A stretch of DNA of 41,162 nt from JBGQBN01 sp041494805 (lineage in GTDB: Bacteria > Acidobacteriota > Terriglobia > Terriglobales > Acidobacteriaceae). Below the pieces are notes generated by a model, which was given only the letters and a program-made list of their open reading frames with translations, was not told where the DNA came from and did no database searches. Below are positions 1 through 8,203 of the stretch, piece by piece. Numbering within the stretch: position 1 is the stretch's first letter; each line of letters opens with the position of its first letter. Made by a program: the position numbers and the translations under genes. The stretch is taken from assembly GCA_041494805.1 (NCBI GenBank), contig JBGQBN010000037.1, positions 1 through 41,162 of the forward strand. Reading direction: 5' to 3'.

Positions 1-2
1 AT

Positions 3-2120
3 ATAGTGAAGGGCATTCATGGGGTTCTCCAGGTGAGCTTTCTGAGCCGGCGTTTTCCTCGCCGGTCTCAGCATCGTAGCCGCACGGAGAACCCTTCTTC
101 ATCTCACTTATGCATTCATACAGACGGCTTCGGACCGCTGATCCCTACCGGCGGCCATGTTTGGGTCAGCACCAACGCAGCAGGCGGATCTTCGACGTGG
201 GTAGACCAAACGAAGAATATCAACCCAGGCGCATTCCCGGTTTCGGCGGTGGCGATCGACACTTCGGACACGCTCGGCCTGACGGCTTACGTCACCATCA
301 TGGGCTTTCATGTTTCCCATGTGTGGAAGACCAGCGATGGCGGCGGTTCGTGGACGGATTTTACTGCAAATCTCCCGGACGCACCTGCTAATGCCGTGCT
401 CGTGGATTCAGGTCCGACTCCCGACACGGGGACTGTTTACGTCGCCACAGACGTAGGCGTGTTCTCGAGTGGCACAGCGAGTGCGAACTGGACTGAAACC
501 GGGCCGGCGCCAGACAGCGGGCAAGCCGGATATCTTCCGAATGTTGCCGTAACTGCCCTTCGCATGTTCAACACCGGCCGAACCAAGAAGCTGCGGGCCT
601 CGACCTACGGCCGCGGGATGTGGGAGTTCAATCTGATCACCATACCGGATTTCCAGATTGGTTTCACCAGCTCTACGCTAACCGCGTTTGTCCCTCAAAA
701 TGCGACTTTCAACGGGACTCTGACCGCGTTCAACGGCTACAGCAGTCAAGTGACGTTGAGTTGCACCACGGGAGTACCCTCTTTGCCCAACCCATGCACT
801 CCGAACCCAAGCAAGGTAACGCCGCTCCCTGCCGGCAAGGGCTTCACCGTGACGGCGGGCGGAGCGGTGGGCGACTACTCATTCGACCTGCACGGTGCGG
901 GTTCGGATACAGATCTGGTCACGCACGACGCGTCCCTGACCCTGCACGTAGTGGATTTCGGGCTGACGGCGCCCATACCCGCAAGCGTGACCGTAAACGT
1001 TCCTAACGCTTCTCAGCCGGTCTCGTTCCAGGCGACAGCGAAGGGATCGTTCCATGGAACCGTGAACCTGTCCTGCACGGGTTTGCCCGCGGACGCAGCC
1101 TGTGACTTTTCACCCTCGAGCTCAGTCAATCCGACTTCGAGCAGTCCGGTGGCAGTCACGCTCACCATTAGCACCAGCGTCCGCACGCCCAGCGGTGCTT
1201 TCCCGCTGACCATTTCGGCCACAACGTCAGGTGCACCTTCCCCTAGGACGCAGGACCTGACACTGATCGTAACCGACGGGCCGGATTACACCCTGACGAT
1301 CAGCAATTCGTCCCAAAGCGCATCTACCAACGCGTCGGCAACATTCAACGGCACTTTAACTTCTTTCAAGGGTTACAGCAGCACGGTTAACCTCAGTTGC
1401 AGCGCGGGCGCACCACCGACGTGCACGGCCTCGCCGGTCAAACCGACTCCGAGTGGCACACCGTTCACGGTCACGACGAGTAGCAACGCGGTCCGGACTT
1501 ACAGCTTCAACGTGGTCGGTCAGGGCACGGATCCCTCGAAGATCACGCATTCCGCCGCTGTGAGCTTCAGTTCGACCTTCGATTTCTCGATCACGAACAA
1601 ATCCAGCCCACCGACAATCAGCGCGGGACAGTCTGCTACCTACAATCTGGACGTGAAACCATTGGGAAGCAATTTCCCCAGCAGCGTGGCTCTTTCCTTC
1701 TCCGCTTGTCCGGCGCGGAGCACGTGTTCTTTCGATAAGGCGCAGATTGCTGTGGGTGGTGGCGATACCCAAATAGCATTCAACATCAGGACGACTGCCC
1801 CGATTGTCTCGTCCAGCCGCTCCAACCGTAGGAATAGTTTGCCGCTCTATGGGATCTGGCTGCCCCTTTCGGGGCTAGCGCTGATTTTCAGCGGACTGAG
1901 ACGCTGTGGCCCTGGTCGCACGCGACTTGCTTTCTTGCTGCTGCTGAGTCTCGCCTTGTTGATCGGCGTACAGGTGGCTTGCGGCGGCGGCGGTGGTGGT
2001 AATGGTAGCGACGTTCGCGGCGGGCAGATAGGCACGCCACCGGGAACTTACCACGTCACCGTGACGGCAACGTCCGGTGCGCTTACCCATAACGTCCTGG
2101 TAACGCTCACCGTGCAGTAG
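3..2120 (+). CDS. BNR/Asp-box and Ig-like repeat surface protein, 3' part (N-terminus outside or broken)
   Basis: The frame is open to the window's left edge, so this is a C-terminal part. From about residue 50 it shows sialidase-like Asp-box beta-propeller sequence (WKTSDGGGSW). Three to four Ig-like beta-sandwich units of about 100 residues follow, each starting near a D-[FY]-x-[IL] strand (about 216, 317, 425, 525) and carrying paired Cys. The last unit is interrupted by two hydrophobic helices (about 612-632 and 640-658), then Cys659 and a Gly-rich stretch. The strand pattern then resumes with GTPPGTYHVTVTATSG. Such proteins are probably exported and cell-surface; the substrate is unknown. 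The first ~40 codons have unusual codon use (CGT, TTA, TCA, ACA) and no recognisable fold, so the 5' end may be frameshifted or truncated. Function is not assigned beyond the domain level. Confidence 0.7.
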   Translation: MVKGIHGVLQVSFLSRRFPRRSQHRSRTENPSSSHLCIHTDGFGPLIPTGGHVWVSTNAAGGSSTWVDQTKNINPGAFPVSAVAIDTSDTLGLTAYVTIMGFHVSHVWKTSDGGGSWTDFTANLPDAPANAVLVDSGPTPDTGTVYVATDVGVFSSGTASANWTETGPAPDSGQAGYLPNVAVTALRMFNTGRTKKLRASTYGRGMWEFNLITIPDFQIGFTSSTLTAFVPQNATFNGTLTAFNGYSSQVTLSCTTGVPSLPNPCTPNPSKVTPLPAGKGFTVTAGGAVGDYSFDLHGAGSDTDLVTHDASLTLHVVDFGLTAPIPASVTVNVPNASQPVSFQATAKGSFHGTVNLSCTGLPADAACDFSPSSSVNPTSSSPVAVTLTISTSVRTPSGAFPLTISATTSGAPSPRTQDLTLIVTDGPDYTLTISNSSQSASTNASATFNGTLTSFKGYSSTVNLSCSAGAPPTCTASPVKPTPSGTPFTVTTSSNAVRTYSFNVVGQGTDPSKITHSAAVSFSSTFDFSITNKSSPPTISAGQSATYNLDVKPLGSNFPSSVALSFSACPARSTCSFDKAQIAVGGGDTQIAFNIRTTAPIVSSSRSNRRNSLPLYGIWLPLSGLALIFSGLRRCGPGRTRLAFLLLLSLALLIGVQVACGGGGGGNGSDVRGGQIGTPPGTYHVTVTATSGALTHNVLVTLTVQ

Positions 2121-2342
2121 AGTGCATCTGGCTCCGCGAGACCGGGTGCGTTCCTTCGGCGCTGCGTCTCATACACTGCGAAACAGCCCAAGCCGGAAAG
2201 TGATTCGAACCCAATAATTCCCTTGGTCATTGCGCAACAGCCATGGTTTGCGCGTATCTTGTTAGCTTACGTCGTCTAGACTTCGAACGTTCGCAGGACA
2301 AACTTGCCCTGCGCGAAGCTGACAGGGCCACCCTACCTAAAC
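2121..2342. other. Intergenic region before lhgO
   Basis: About 220 bases without a supported gene. A TTG at 2304, in frame with lhgO, has an AGGA five bases upstream and could be an alternative start adding 13 residues. The ten-base palindrome CGAACGTTCG lies at 2284-2293. No clear terminator follows the preceding gene. Confidence 0.4.
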
Positions 2343-3560
2343 ATGCCTGATCAGAAATTCGACATCGTGATCATAGGGGGAGGCATCGTAGGCCTTTCGA
2401 CCGCGATGCACGCCACCCGCCTTTTCCCGCGGTTGCGTTTGCTGCTGGTCGAAAAAGAAGACCGCGTCGCCCACCACCAGAGCGGACATAACAGTGGCGT
2501 GATTCATTCCGGCATCTACTATAAGCCGGGCTCGCTGAAAGCGCGCCTGTGCGTGGAAGGCGCTGCCGCCATGGTGGCATTCTGCACCCAGCACAGCCTC
2601 CCTCATGAGGTCTGCGGGAAAGTGGTTGTAGCGACCAGCGCCGAGGAGGCACCGCGCCTGCAGGCCCTATTGGAACGCGGTCAAGCTAACGGGATCGCAG
2701 GCCTCCGGATGATTGACCGGGAACAACTGCGGCAGATCGAGCCTCACTGTGGCGGCCTGCGTTGGTTGCATGTCCCGAGTACTGGGATCACCGACTATGC
2801 CAGGGTATGCGAGAAGTATGCGGAGCTCGTGGTTGCGCAAGGCGGGACGGTGCGTACGTCTACGGAAGTGACGGGTCTGGTCCGGGGGAGCGGAGAAACA
2901 GTGCTCGAAACCAGCCAAGGGACATTCGCCACCCGCTACGTGATCAATTGCGCGGGGCTGCACAGTGATCGCGTCAGTCGAATGGCCGGGCAGAAACCCG
3001 AGGTCAGGATCGTGCCCTTCCGTGGGGAATACTACGATCTGGTTCCGGAGAAACGAAATCTGGTGCGAGCGCTGATCTATCCCGTGCCCGATCCGCAATT
3101 TCCTTTTCTGGGAGTGCACTTCACGCGCCGGATCAACGGCACCGTGGATGCCGGTCCCAACGCGGTGCTGGCTTTCAAGCGGGAAGGCTACCACCGGACC
3201 GACTTCAACCTGCGGGATATGGCGGCTACGTTTGGGTATCCCGGCTTCTGGCGCATGGCGGCAAAACACTGGCGAAACGGGGCGGGCGAGTTTTACCGGT
3301 CCTTCCGCAAACCGGCATTCGTGAAAGCACTCCAGCGGCTGGTACCGGAGATCGGCACTGACGACTTGGTAGTAGATGGTTCCGGCGTACGGGCGCAGGC
3401 GTTGGGCCGGAATGGATCGCTGGTGGATGATTTCCAGTTTGTGCGCGCCGAGAACATGCTGCACGTTTATAACGTTCCTTCGCCGGCGGCAACCGCGTCC
3501 ATTCCCATCGGACGGACGATTGTGCAGATGGCCCGGGAGGGATTCGGGCTGGATGGGTAG
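2343..3560 (+). CDS. lhgO: L-2-hydroxyglutarate oxidase (FAD-dependent)
   Basis: A 405-residue DAO-fold flavoenzyme that oxidises L-2-hydroxyglutarate to 2-oxoglutarate. In E. coli LhgO passes the electrons to the membrane quinone pool. The N-terminus has the FAD-binding motif VIIGGGIVGLSTAM followed by the substrate-site pattern HNSGVIHSGIYYKPGSLKA. Internal blocks FRGEYYDLVPE, IYPVPDPQFPFLGVHFTR, GPNAVLAFKREGY and the C-terminal NVPSPAATASIPIG match the family closely. The length equals the usual ~400 residues. I chose the ATG at 2343 because it puts the dinucleotide-binding strand at the normal distance from the N-terminus; a TTG at 2304 has a better Shine-Dalgarno match. It stands alone, upstream of proC but separated from it by 268 bases. 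Confidence 0.93.
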   Translation: MPDQKFDIVIIGGGIVGLSTAMHATRLFPRLRLLLVEKEDRVAHHQSGHNSGVIHSGIYYKPGSLKARLCVEGAAAMVAFCTQHSLPHEVCGKVVVATSAEEAPRLQALLERGQANGIAGLRMIDREQLRQIEPHCGGLRWLHVPSTGITDYARVCEKYAELVVAQGGTVRTSTEVTGLVRGSGETVLETSQGTFATRYVINCAGLHSDRVSRMAGQKPEVRIVPFRGEYYDLVPEKRNLVRALIYPVPDPQFPFLGVHFTRRINGTVDAGPNAVLAFKREGYHRTDFNLRDMAATFGYPGFWRMAAKHWRNGAGEFYRSFRKPAFVKALQRLVPEIGTDDLVVDGSGVRAQALGRNGSLVDDFQFVRAENMLHVYNVPSPAATASIPIGRTIVQMAREGFGLDG

Positions 3561-3675
3561 GAAAAGCCTAGCTGCGCTCAGCCGACAACCGGCGCCTGCC
3601 TAGGCGAAGCCGAAGAGGCCGCTGTCCCTACGCGACCATTTCCAGGGTCTACAGTGTGGTCTGCGTAAACACCGT

Positions 3676-3752
3676 CTAGAGAAATCCGATCTCTAGCGGA
3701 TGGAGCCCTAGGTACTGGGCTAAAAGCGGAATTAGCCCAGTACCGAGCCCTA
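3676..3752. repeat. Two hairpins between lhgO and proC; the second is flanked by an 8-bp direct repeat
   Basis: Hairpin 1 is CTAGAGA/TCTCTAG (3676-3682 and 3690-3696) with a 7-nt loop. Hairpin 2 has perfect 12-bp arms, GGTACTGGGCTA (3711-3722) and its reverse complement (3733-3744), with a 10-nt loop. The octamer GAGCCCTA lies immediately on each side of hairpin 2 (3703-3710 and 3745-3752), which resembles a target-site duplication around a 34-bp palindromic insert. There is no T-run, so an intrinsic terminator is not indicated. Confidence 0.6.
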
Positions 3753-3828
3753 CGTCCACGGACTCAAGACCAGCTAGTGTGATATTCTGACGGCCCTTCA
3801 GCACAAACCGCCTTCAGGAGGCCGATCA

Positions 3829-4653
3829 ATGGGGTTCGACTTTTCAAGAAAACGAGTGGCGGTTCTGGGTGCAGGCAAGATGGGCGGCATTCTGCTCAAG
3901 GCGCTGCTCGACAAGAAGTTGCTTTCTCCCAAGTCAACCTTCGCCACCGTCCAGCATGAAGAGCGGGCTCGTGCTCTGACGAAAAAGTTGGGCGTCCCCG
4001 TGGGTACCAATAACCTGGCGGCAGTACGCAACGCGGACATCGTGTTCGTGTGCGTGAAGCCACAAGTGGTGCAGGAAGTGATGGAGCAGATCCGTCCCAA
4101 TGTCTCCCGGAAGCAGCTCATCATCTCCGTGGCGGCCTCCGTTCCCACCAGCCAGATCGAAAAGGCCCTGGCCATGGATGTTCCCGTAGTGCGCGCCATG
4201 CCGAACACGCCTTGCGCGCTGGGCTGCGGCATGACAGCGCTCTGCAGGGGAAAGTTCGCGGATGCCAAGCACGTTGAGACCGCCTGTGCACTGTTTAACG
4301 TGGTTGGCAGAACCGTGGTCGTGGACGAGAAGCACATGGACGCAGTCACCGGGCTCTCGGCGAGTGGCCCTGCCTACATCTACATCATCCTGGAATCGCT
4401 TGCGGAAGCAGGTGTCAAGGTGGGGTTGCCGCGTGATGTGGCTACCCTGCTGGCGGCTCAAACCACCCTGGGAGCGGCAACCGTGGTGCTTGAAACCGGC
4501 GATCATCCTGCGCTGTTGAAAGACGCGGTAACTACCCCGGCCGGGTGCACCATTGACGGCATCATGGAGCTGGAGGAAGGAAAGCTGCGCGTAACCCTGA
4601 TCAAGGCAGTCGTCAAGGCAGCCCAGCGCGCCAAGGAATTGGCCTACGGGTAG
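3829..4653 (+). CDS. proC: Pyrroline-5-carboxylate reductase
   Basis: 274 residues, the normal length for ProC, which catalyses the last step of proline synthesis (NAD(P)H-dependent reduction of 1-pyrroline-5-carboxylate). It has an N-terminal Rossmann motif VAVLGAGKMGG. The MPNTPCALGCGMTALC segment, the GLSASGPAYIYIILE helix and the C-terminal DAVTTPAGCTIDGIMELEEG block are the family hallmarks of the active site and dimer domain. The ATG at 3829 has a strong AGGAGG seven bases upstream, which fixes the start. It appears monocistronic, and the intergenic hairpins lie just upstream. Confidence 0.95.
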   Translation: MGFDFSRKRVAVLGAGKMGGILLKALLDKKLLSPKSTFATVQHEERARALTKKLGVPVGTNNLAAVRNADIVFVCVKPQVVQEVMEQIRPNVSRKQLIISVAASVPTSQIEKALAMDVPVVRAMPNTPCALGCGMTALCRGKFADAKHVETACALFNVVGRTVVVDEKHMDAVTGLSASGPAYIYIILESLAEAGVKVGLPRDVATLLAAQTTLGAATVVLETGDHPALLKDAVTTPAGCTIDGIMELEEGKLRVTLIKAVVKAAQRAKELAYG

Positions 4654-4982
4654 GGTTGTTGGCCGAAACTTAACGTTTTCAGCAGGTTCCGGGGTACCCC
4701 GTCAGATGCCTTGCTGGGAGCGGCATCCAGCCGAAGCCGTTCGTCTACTGGCACGGAAGTGCCATTTACACCGCGCTGGTGTGAGAATAAAGTCCCCACA
4801 ACAGCCGCTAGGGGTGGCGGCTATTGGGTGTGGCATCTGCTTCAAAGCACTCGCAGGCTGTCCCGTCGCTGTCTCGCAGTGTTCCAGAACGCTTACTTAA
4901 GCTGATTTGGTGCGATTAATCAAGTTTCCCCGACTGAGAGCAACGTTTGGAAGGCGGGTGGCGTCTACAAAGCCCCGTACAA
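4654..4982. other. Intergenic region between proC and the first LuxR regulator
   Basis: About 330 bases with only very short open frames of poor coding character. A small hairpin AGCCGC/GCGGCT (4803-4808 and 4817-4822, 8-nt loop) is visible. I see no convincing promoter, riboswitch or terminator. Confidence 0.4.
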
Positions 4983-5819
4983 ATGGCTCTATCTATGGCT
5001 CACGCTATTTCCTTACCTGAGAGTTGCGAAGTAATCCGGGTGCTGGCGGCTGACAGCACCACCATGAACAGTCAATTGCTGGCGGCTGCGTTGGAGCGCG
5101 ACAAGCGTTTCCAGGTGCTCGAACCGGTGTCGGACGCACGCGGCATCATGGTGGCGGTAGAGAAGGACAAGCCCGCAGTGGTCGTGCTCAGCGCCGAATT
5201 AGACGGCAATCCCCGCACAGGATTTGAGGTAGCGCGCGAACTGCATAACACTCGCCCGGAAATACGGGTAGTGCTGCTGGTCGATGCCTCGGAGCGCGGC
5301 CTCATAGTCGACGCCTTCCGGGCGGGAGCACGCGGAGTGTTTTGCCGCAGCGAATCGCTGAAGTCGTTGGCCAAGTGCATTTACTGCGTGAGCCAGGGTC
5401 AGGTTTGGGCCAGCAGCAAAGAATTACGCTACTTGTTGGAAGCACTGGGGGAAGCCCTGCCGCTGAGAGTGATTGACGCCAAGGGAGCGACTCTGCTCTC
5501 CAAGCGCGAACAGGAAGTAGTACGCTGCGTGGCGGAAGGAATGTCAAACCGCGAGATCGCGCAGCGCCTCGGGCTCACCGAGCACACCGTAAAGAACTAC
5601 TTGTTTCGTATCTTTGACAAGCTAGGCGTTTCCAAGCGCGTGGAGGTCGTCCTCTATGCCTACAGCCTGGGTAGCGGCGCCAGCGCCACACTGCCCTCCA
5701 ACGGCGAGAAAAAGCCGGCCTTGGCTGGAGTCTCCAAAGTGAGTGGGAACGGCGGGACCGTACCCCGGCTGCAACCTCTCCCCAGATCAAGGGAACAAAT
5801 CCAGCCGCGGCCTCGGTAA
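4983..5819 (+). CDS. LuxR-family regulator with degenerate receiver domain (paralogue 1)
   Basis: 278 residues: a CheY-like N-terminal domain (about 17-135), a linker, and a LuxR/NarL helix-turn-helix (about 175-235; LLSKREQEVVRCVAEGMSNREIAQRLGLTEHTVKNYLF in two blocks). The phosphoacceptor Asp expected at the end of beta-3 is Ser70 (VVVLSAELDG), and only one Asp (Asp24) of the acidic pocket remains. Classical phosphorelay control is therefore unlikely. It probably binds DNA as a dimer and may be controlled by ligand, partner or abundance. A paralogue lies at 8204-8935; together they flank the ExeA/CpsD pair. Start is uncertain: ATG 4983, ATG 4995 and TTG 4947 are all possible and none has a good Shine-Dalgarno. 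The C-terminal ~45 residues are low-complexity. Confidence 0.85.
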   Translation: MALSMAHAISLPESCEVIRVLAADSTTMNSQLLAAALERDKRFQVLEPVSDARGIMVAVEKDKPAVVVLSAELDGNPRTGFEVARELHNTRPEIRVVLLVDASERGLIVDAFRAGARGVFCRSESLKSLAKCIYCVSQGQVWASSKELRYLLEALGEALPLRVIDAKGATLLSKREQEVVRCVAEGMSNREIAQRLGLTEHTVKNYLFRIFDKLGVSKRVEVVLYAYSLGSGASATLPSNGEKKPALAGVSKVSGNGGTVPRLQPLPRSREQIQPRPR

Positions 5820-5840
5820 GGCTGCCCCTTTCCACCTCTG

Positions 5841-6605
5841 CTAGAGTTTCTTGTAGATTGAGTCCGGGATGGGAAACGTACGCTGGTTTAGAACCGCTCC
5901 CAGCACCTTGGCCTTGCCACCCTGCAGATCCTGGATCGCCTGACGCGCAGCCTCACGGCGCGATGCATTCGCCTTCAGCACCATCACCACACCATCGGAA
6001 ATACTGCCCAGGGCAATGGCGTCATTAGCCACGCTCATGGCGGAAGTGTCGATCAAGACGAAATCGAATTGCGAGCGCAACTCGGCGATCCGCAGACGCA
6101 TGCGATCAGAGGTCAGCAGAGTTTGCGCGCTTTCCCCCGCGGACCCAGCACTGATCAGATAAAGGTTCGGCGGAGAAAGCTGACGGGCGAAAGTGCGAAT
6201 AGGATCCAGCTGTAGCAGGGCATCTGACAATCCGCTCTGGTTCTCGACACCAAATTGCTGGTGCAAGCCGGACTCCCGCAAGTTGGCGTCGACTAAGCAC
6301 ACCGAACCCGCCACACGACCGGCCAGTACTTCTCCCAGATGCGCGCACACCCAGGTGCAACCTGTACCCGGCTCGGTGCTGGTGAAGACCACGGCGCGAG
6401 GCGCCTCGGTGCCCGCCAGGAAAACCTGTTGTGCCACCGCGTTGACTTCCTCAAGTCCAGGAGTGGCCGCCGGATTGGCAGAAGGGGACGCGACCGGGGT
6501 TGCGCCTGCGGGTGCCGGCTCTTTCTGGTGGCTGTCGGCGGGAGCGGAGTCCAGTAGTTCCGGTTCCTTGCCAAGCTTCTGCAGCAGCTCGAAATTCCTG
6601 CTCAT
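5841..6605 (-). CDS. CpsD/CapB-like P-loop protein (BY-kinase-like) with altered Walker A
   Basis: 254 residues. It resembles the cytoplasmic tyrosine autokinases that regulate exopolysaccharide chain length and export. A Pro/Ala-rich linker (about 20-50) precedes the nucleotide-binding domain. Walker A' is VCLVDANLRESGL and Walker B is FDFVLIDTSAM, both good. Walker A reads EPGTGCTW: the invariant Lys of GK[ST] is Cys83 (codon at 6357-6359). The usual C-terminal Tyr cluster is absent; the protein ends SIYKKL with one Tyr. Kinase activity is therefore doubtful and it may act as a scaffold or sensor. The ATG at 6605 has AAAGGA seven bases upstream, preferred over the ATG at 6626, which lacks one. 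It lies 82 bases downstream of the ExeA-like gene, probably in the same operon. Confidence 0.82.
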   Translation of the reverse strand: MSRNFELLQKLGKEPELLDSAPADSHQKEPAPAGATPVASPSANPAATPGLEEVNAVAQQVFLAGTEAPRAVVFTSTEPGTGCTWVCAHLGEVLAGRVAGSVCLVDANLRESGLHQQFGVENQSGLSDALLQLDPIRTFARQLSPPNLYLISAGSAGESAQTLLTSDRMRLRIAELRSQFDFVLIDTSAMSVANDAIALGSISDGVVMVLKANASRREAARQAIQDLQGGKAKVLGAVLNQRTFPIPDSIYKKL

Positions 6606-6687
6606 AAACTCGTCCTTTGAGTTCATGGGTTGGACTTATGCCGGGAACAAAGCGGCTGTGATCCACAACGGCTACTACGGACCGATG

Positions 6688-7740
6688 TCAGTTCGGGCGA
6701 CCCTCTGGTCCGGATGCACGGCGGATTACATTGTCCAATGAGTCCTGCCAGTTCTTCAGCTTCATGGCAAGTTCCTGCATGTAAGCTTTGGCTTCGGCCG
6801 GACTCAGGACCTGTCCGTCGTTGCTCGGAGCAAGCGGAGCAGAAACATTCGGTATCTCCGTGCGTGGCGGCTGCGCATCCAGCGTTGTGTCTCGCGGCTG
6901 CAAGGCAGGAAGAGGCGGCGCGGTGGGGAGCAGCTTCGAAATGTCGAGATCTGAGATTACTTCCCGCACCACCGGGGTATCCACCGTCTTTTGCCGCAGA
7001 GCACACGCCAGGGACATGGCGTTAAAGCAGAAATTGTTGATGTTCCGCGGAATCCCCTCGGTGAACTGCGCGATCTCCTCCAGGGCTTCCGGCGCGAAGA
7101 TCGGATCGCCTTCGTAGCCAGCAACCTTGAGACGATGCTCAATGTAGTTCTTGATTTCCCAGGCGGGAAGCGGCTCCAACCCGGTGACAATCGAGACTCG
7201 TTGACGCAGTTGAGCCAGAGCCGGGCTGGCCAGTTTACCGGCCAGTTCCGGCTGTCCGGCGAGAATAATCTGCATCAGCTTGGCGCGTGGCGTTTCGAAA
7301 TCAGACAGCAGACGCACGGTCTCCAGCACCGAAGGGTTGAGATTCTGGGCTTCGTCGATGACTACGATGAAACGGTGGCCGGCGCGCGCCTCCTGCATCA
7401 GCCGCTTGTTGAACTCCTCGTGCAGCCGCACGAAGTCCTGGCCGTCGTCTTCGTAACCCAATTCCGCAAGCAGGAAACGCATGAACTCCCGCGAGTTGCA
7501 CTGTGTCTGAAATAGAAATGCGGTGCGCGCGGAACTGCGGAACTTCTCCAGCAGGTGGAACAGAAGTGTGGTCTTGCCCATTCCCGGCTTGGCGATGAGG
7601 CCTATAAATCCCCGGTTGGCCTCGATGCCGTAATACATGGACGCCAGGGCCTCGCGATGGGCTGCGCTGAGATAGAGGAAGCGCGGGTCCGGCGTCACGC
7701 CGAACGGCTGTTCCTTCAGGCCGAAATACTTCAGATGCAT
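6688..7740 (-). CDS. ExeA/GspA-like AAA ATPase of exopolysaccharide (XrtA/PEP-CTERM type) loci
   Basis: 350 residues. It opens with the family signature MHLKYFGLKEQPFGVTPDP, then Walker A AKPGMGKTT, Walker B RFIVVIDEAQNL and sensor-like LAGQPELAGKL, and ends with the helical lid domain and a polar tail. Such ATPases are found beside polysaccharide export and exosortase systems and in type II secretion (ExeA). Here the pairing with a CpsD-like protein points to polysaccharide assembly. The ATG at 7740 has GGAG seven bases upstream, preferred over a GTG at 7746. No exosortase, Wzx/Wzy or glycosyltransferase gene is in the window, so the polysaccharide locus itself must lie elsewhere. Confidence 0.88.
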   Translation of the reverse strand: MHLKYFGLKEQPFGVTPDPRFLYLSAAHREALASMYYGIEANRGFIGLIAKPGMGKTTLLFHLLEKFRSSARTAFLFQTQCNSREFMRFLLAELGYEDDGQDFVRLHEEFNKRLMQEARAGHRFIVVIDEAQNLNPSVLETVRLLSDFETPRAKLMQIILAGQPELAGKLASPALAQLRQRVSIVTGLEPLPAWEIKNYIEHRLKVAGYEGDPIFAPEALEEIAQFTEGIPRNINNFCFNAMSLACALRQKTVDTPVVREVISDLDISKLLPTAPPLPALQPRDTTLDAQPPRTEIPNVSAPLAPSNDGQVLSPAEAKAYMQELAMKLKNWQDSLDNVIRRASGPEGRPN

Positions 7741-8203
7741 GCCCACTCTCCAGCGGTCCCGGCTGGGGAGACCGGCAGGGACCTGCCAAGCTCAGCAGCG
7801 CGATGATACCGTGCCATCAAGACTACCGGAAGTCTTGTGCTATCAGTGGAATAACTCTCACCCACTAAAGTCGTTGCTTAATCCAGAGGTGTTTCGTTGG
7901 AGGGAGTGCTCGAAGACACCACGCCTTCTTATATACCTGTACACTGTGGCCGACAAGAGGGGACCGGGCAAGGGGATGAAAGTGTTGGAGACTAAAGTCT
8001 CTATCTGCCGGGCAAGACTCTGCCCCGAGGATGACTTTTCCGGACGAAGACGTGGACGCCAAGCTGCCTGCTGCCTTGCGCCCCGAACGGAGATGGGGAG
8101 CCCAACGGGCCACAGCATAAGAGGCCGAGGACTCCTTGCCATCTGGACCTGCTCAACGTAGAATTCCGGCGCGCATCACCTCTTCCGTGGTCCTCCAATA
8201 GCC
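7741..8203. other. Divergent intergenic region between the ExeA-like gene and the second LuxR regulator
   Basis: About 460 bases without a supported gene; it must hold promoters for both directions. Two small inverted repeats are visible: GAGAC-TAAA-GTCTC (7988-8001) and GGGCA/TGCCC (8010-8014 and 8021-8025). The first could be an operator for one of the flanking LuxR-type regulators, but that is only a guess. Confidence 0.4.

Noticed and set aside
2195..2215. GATTCGAACCC, resembling a tRNA T-arm on the minus strand
   Set aside because: The flanking bases do not form the 5-bp T-stem, and no acceptor or anticodon arm can be built.
4706..4905. Two overlapping ~64-codon frames between proC and the regulator
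   Set aside because: No ribosome site, no domain, and both frames overlap each other; read as non-coding.
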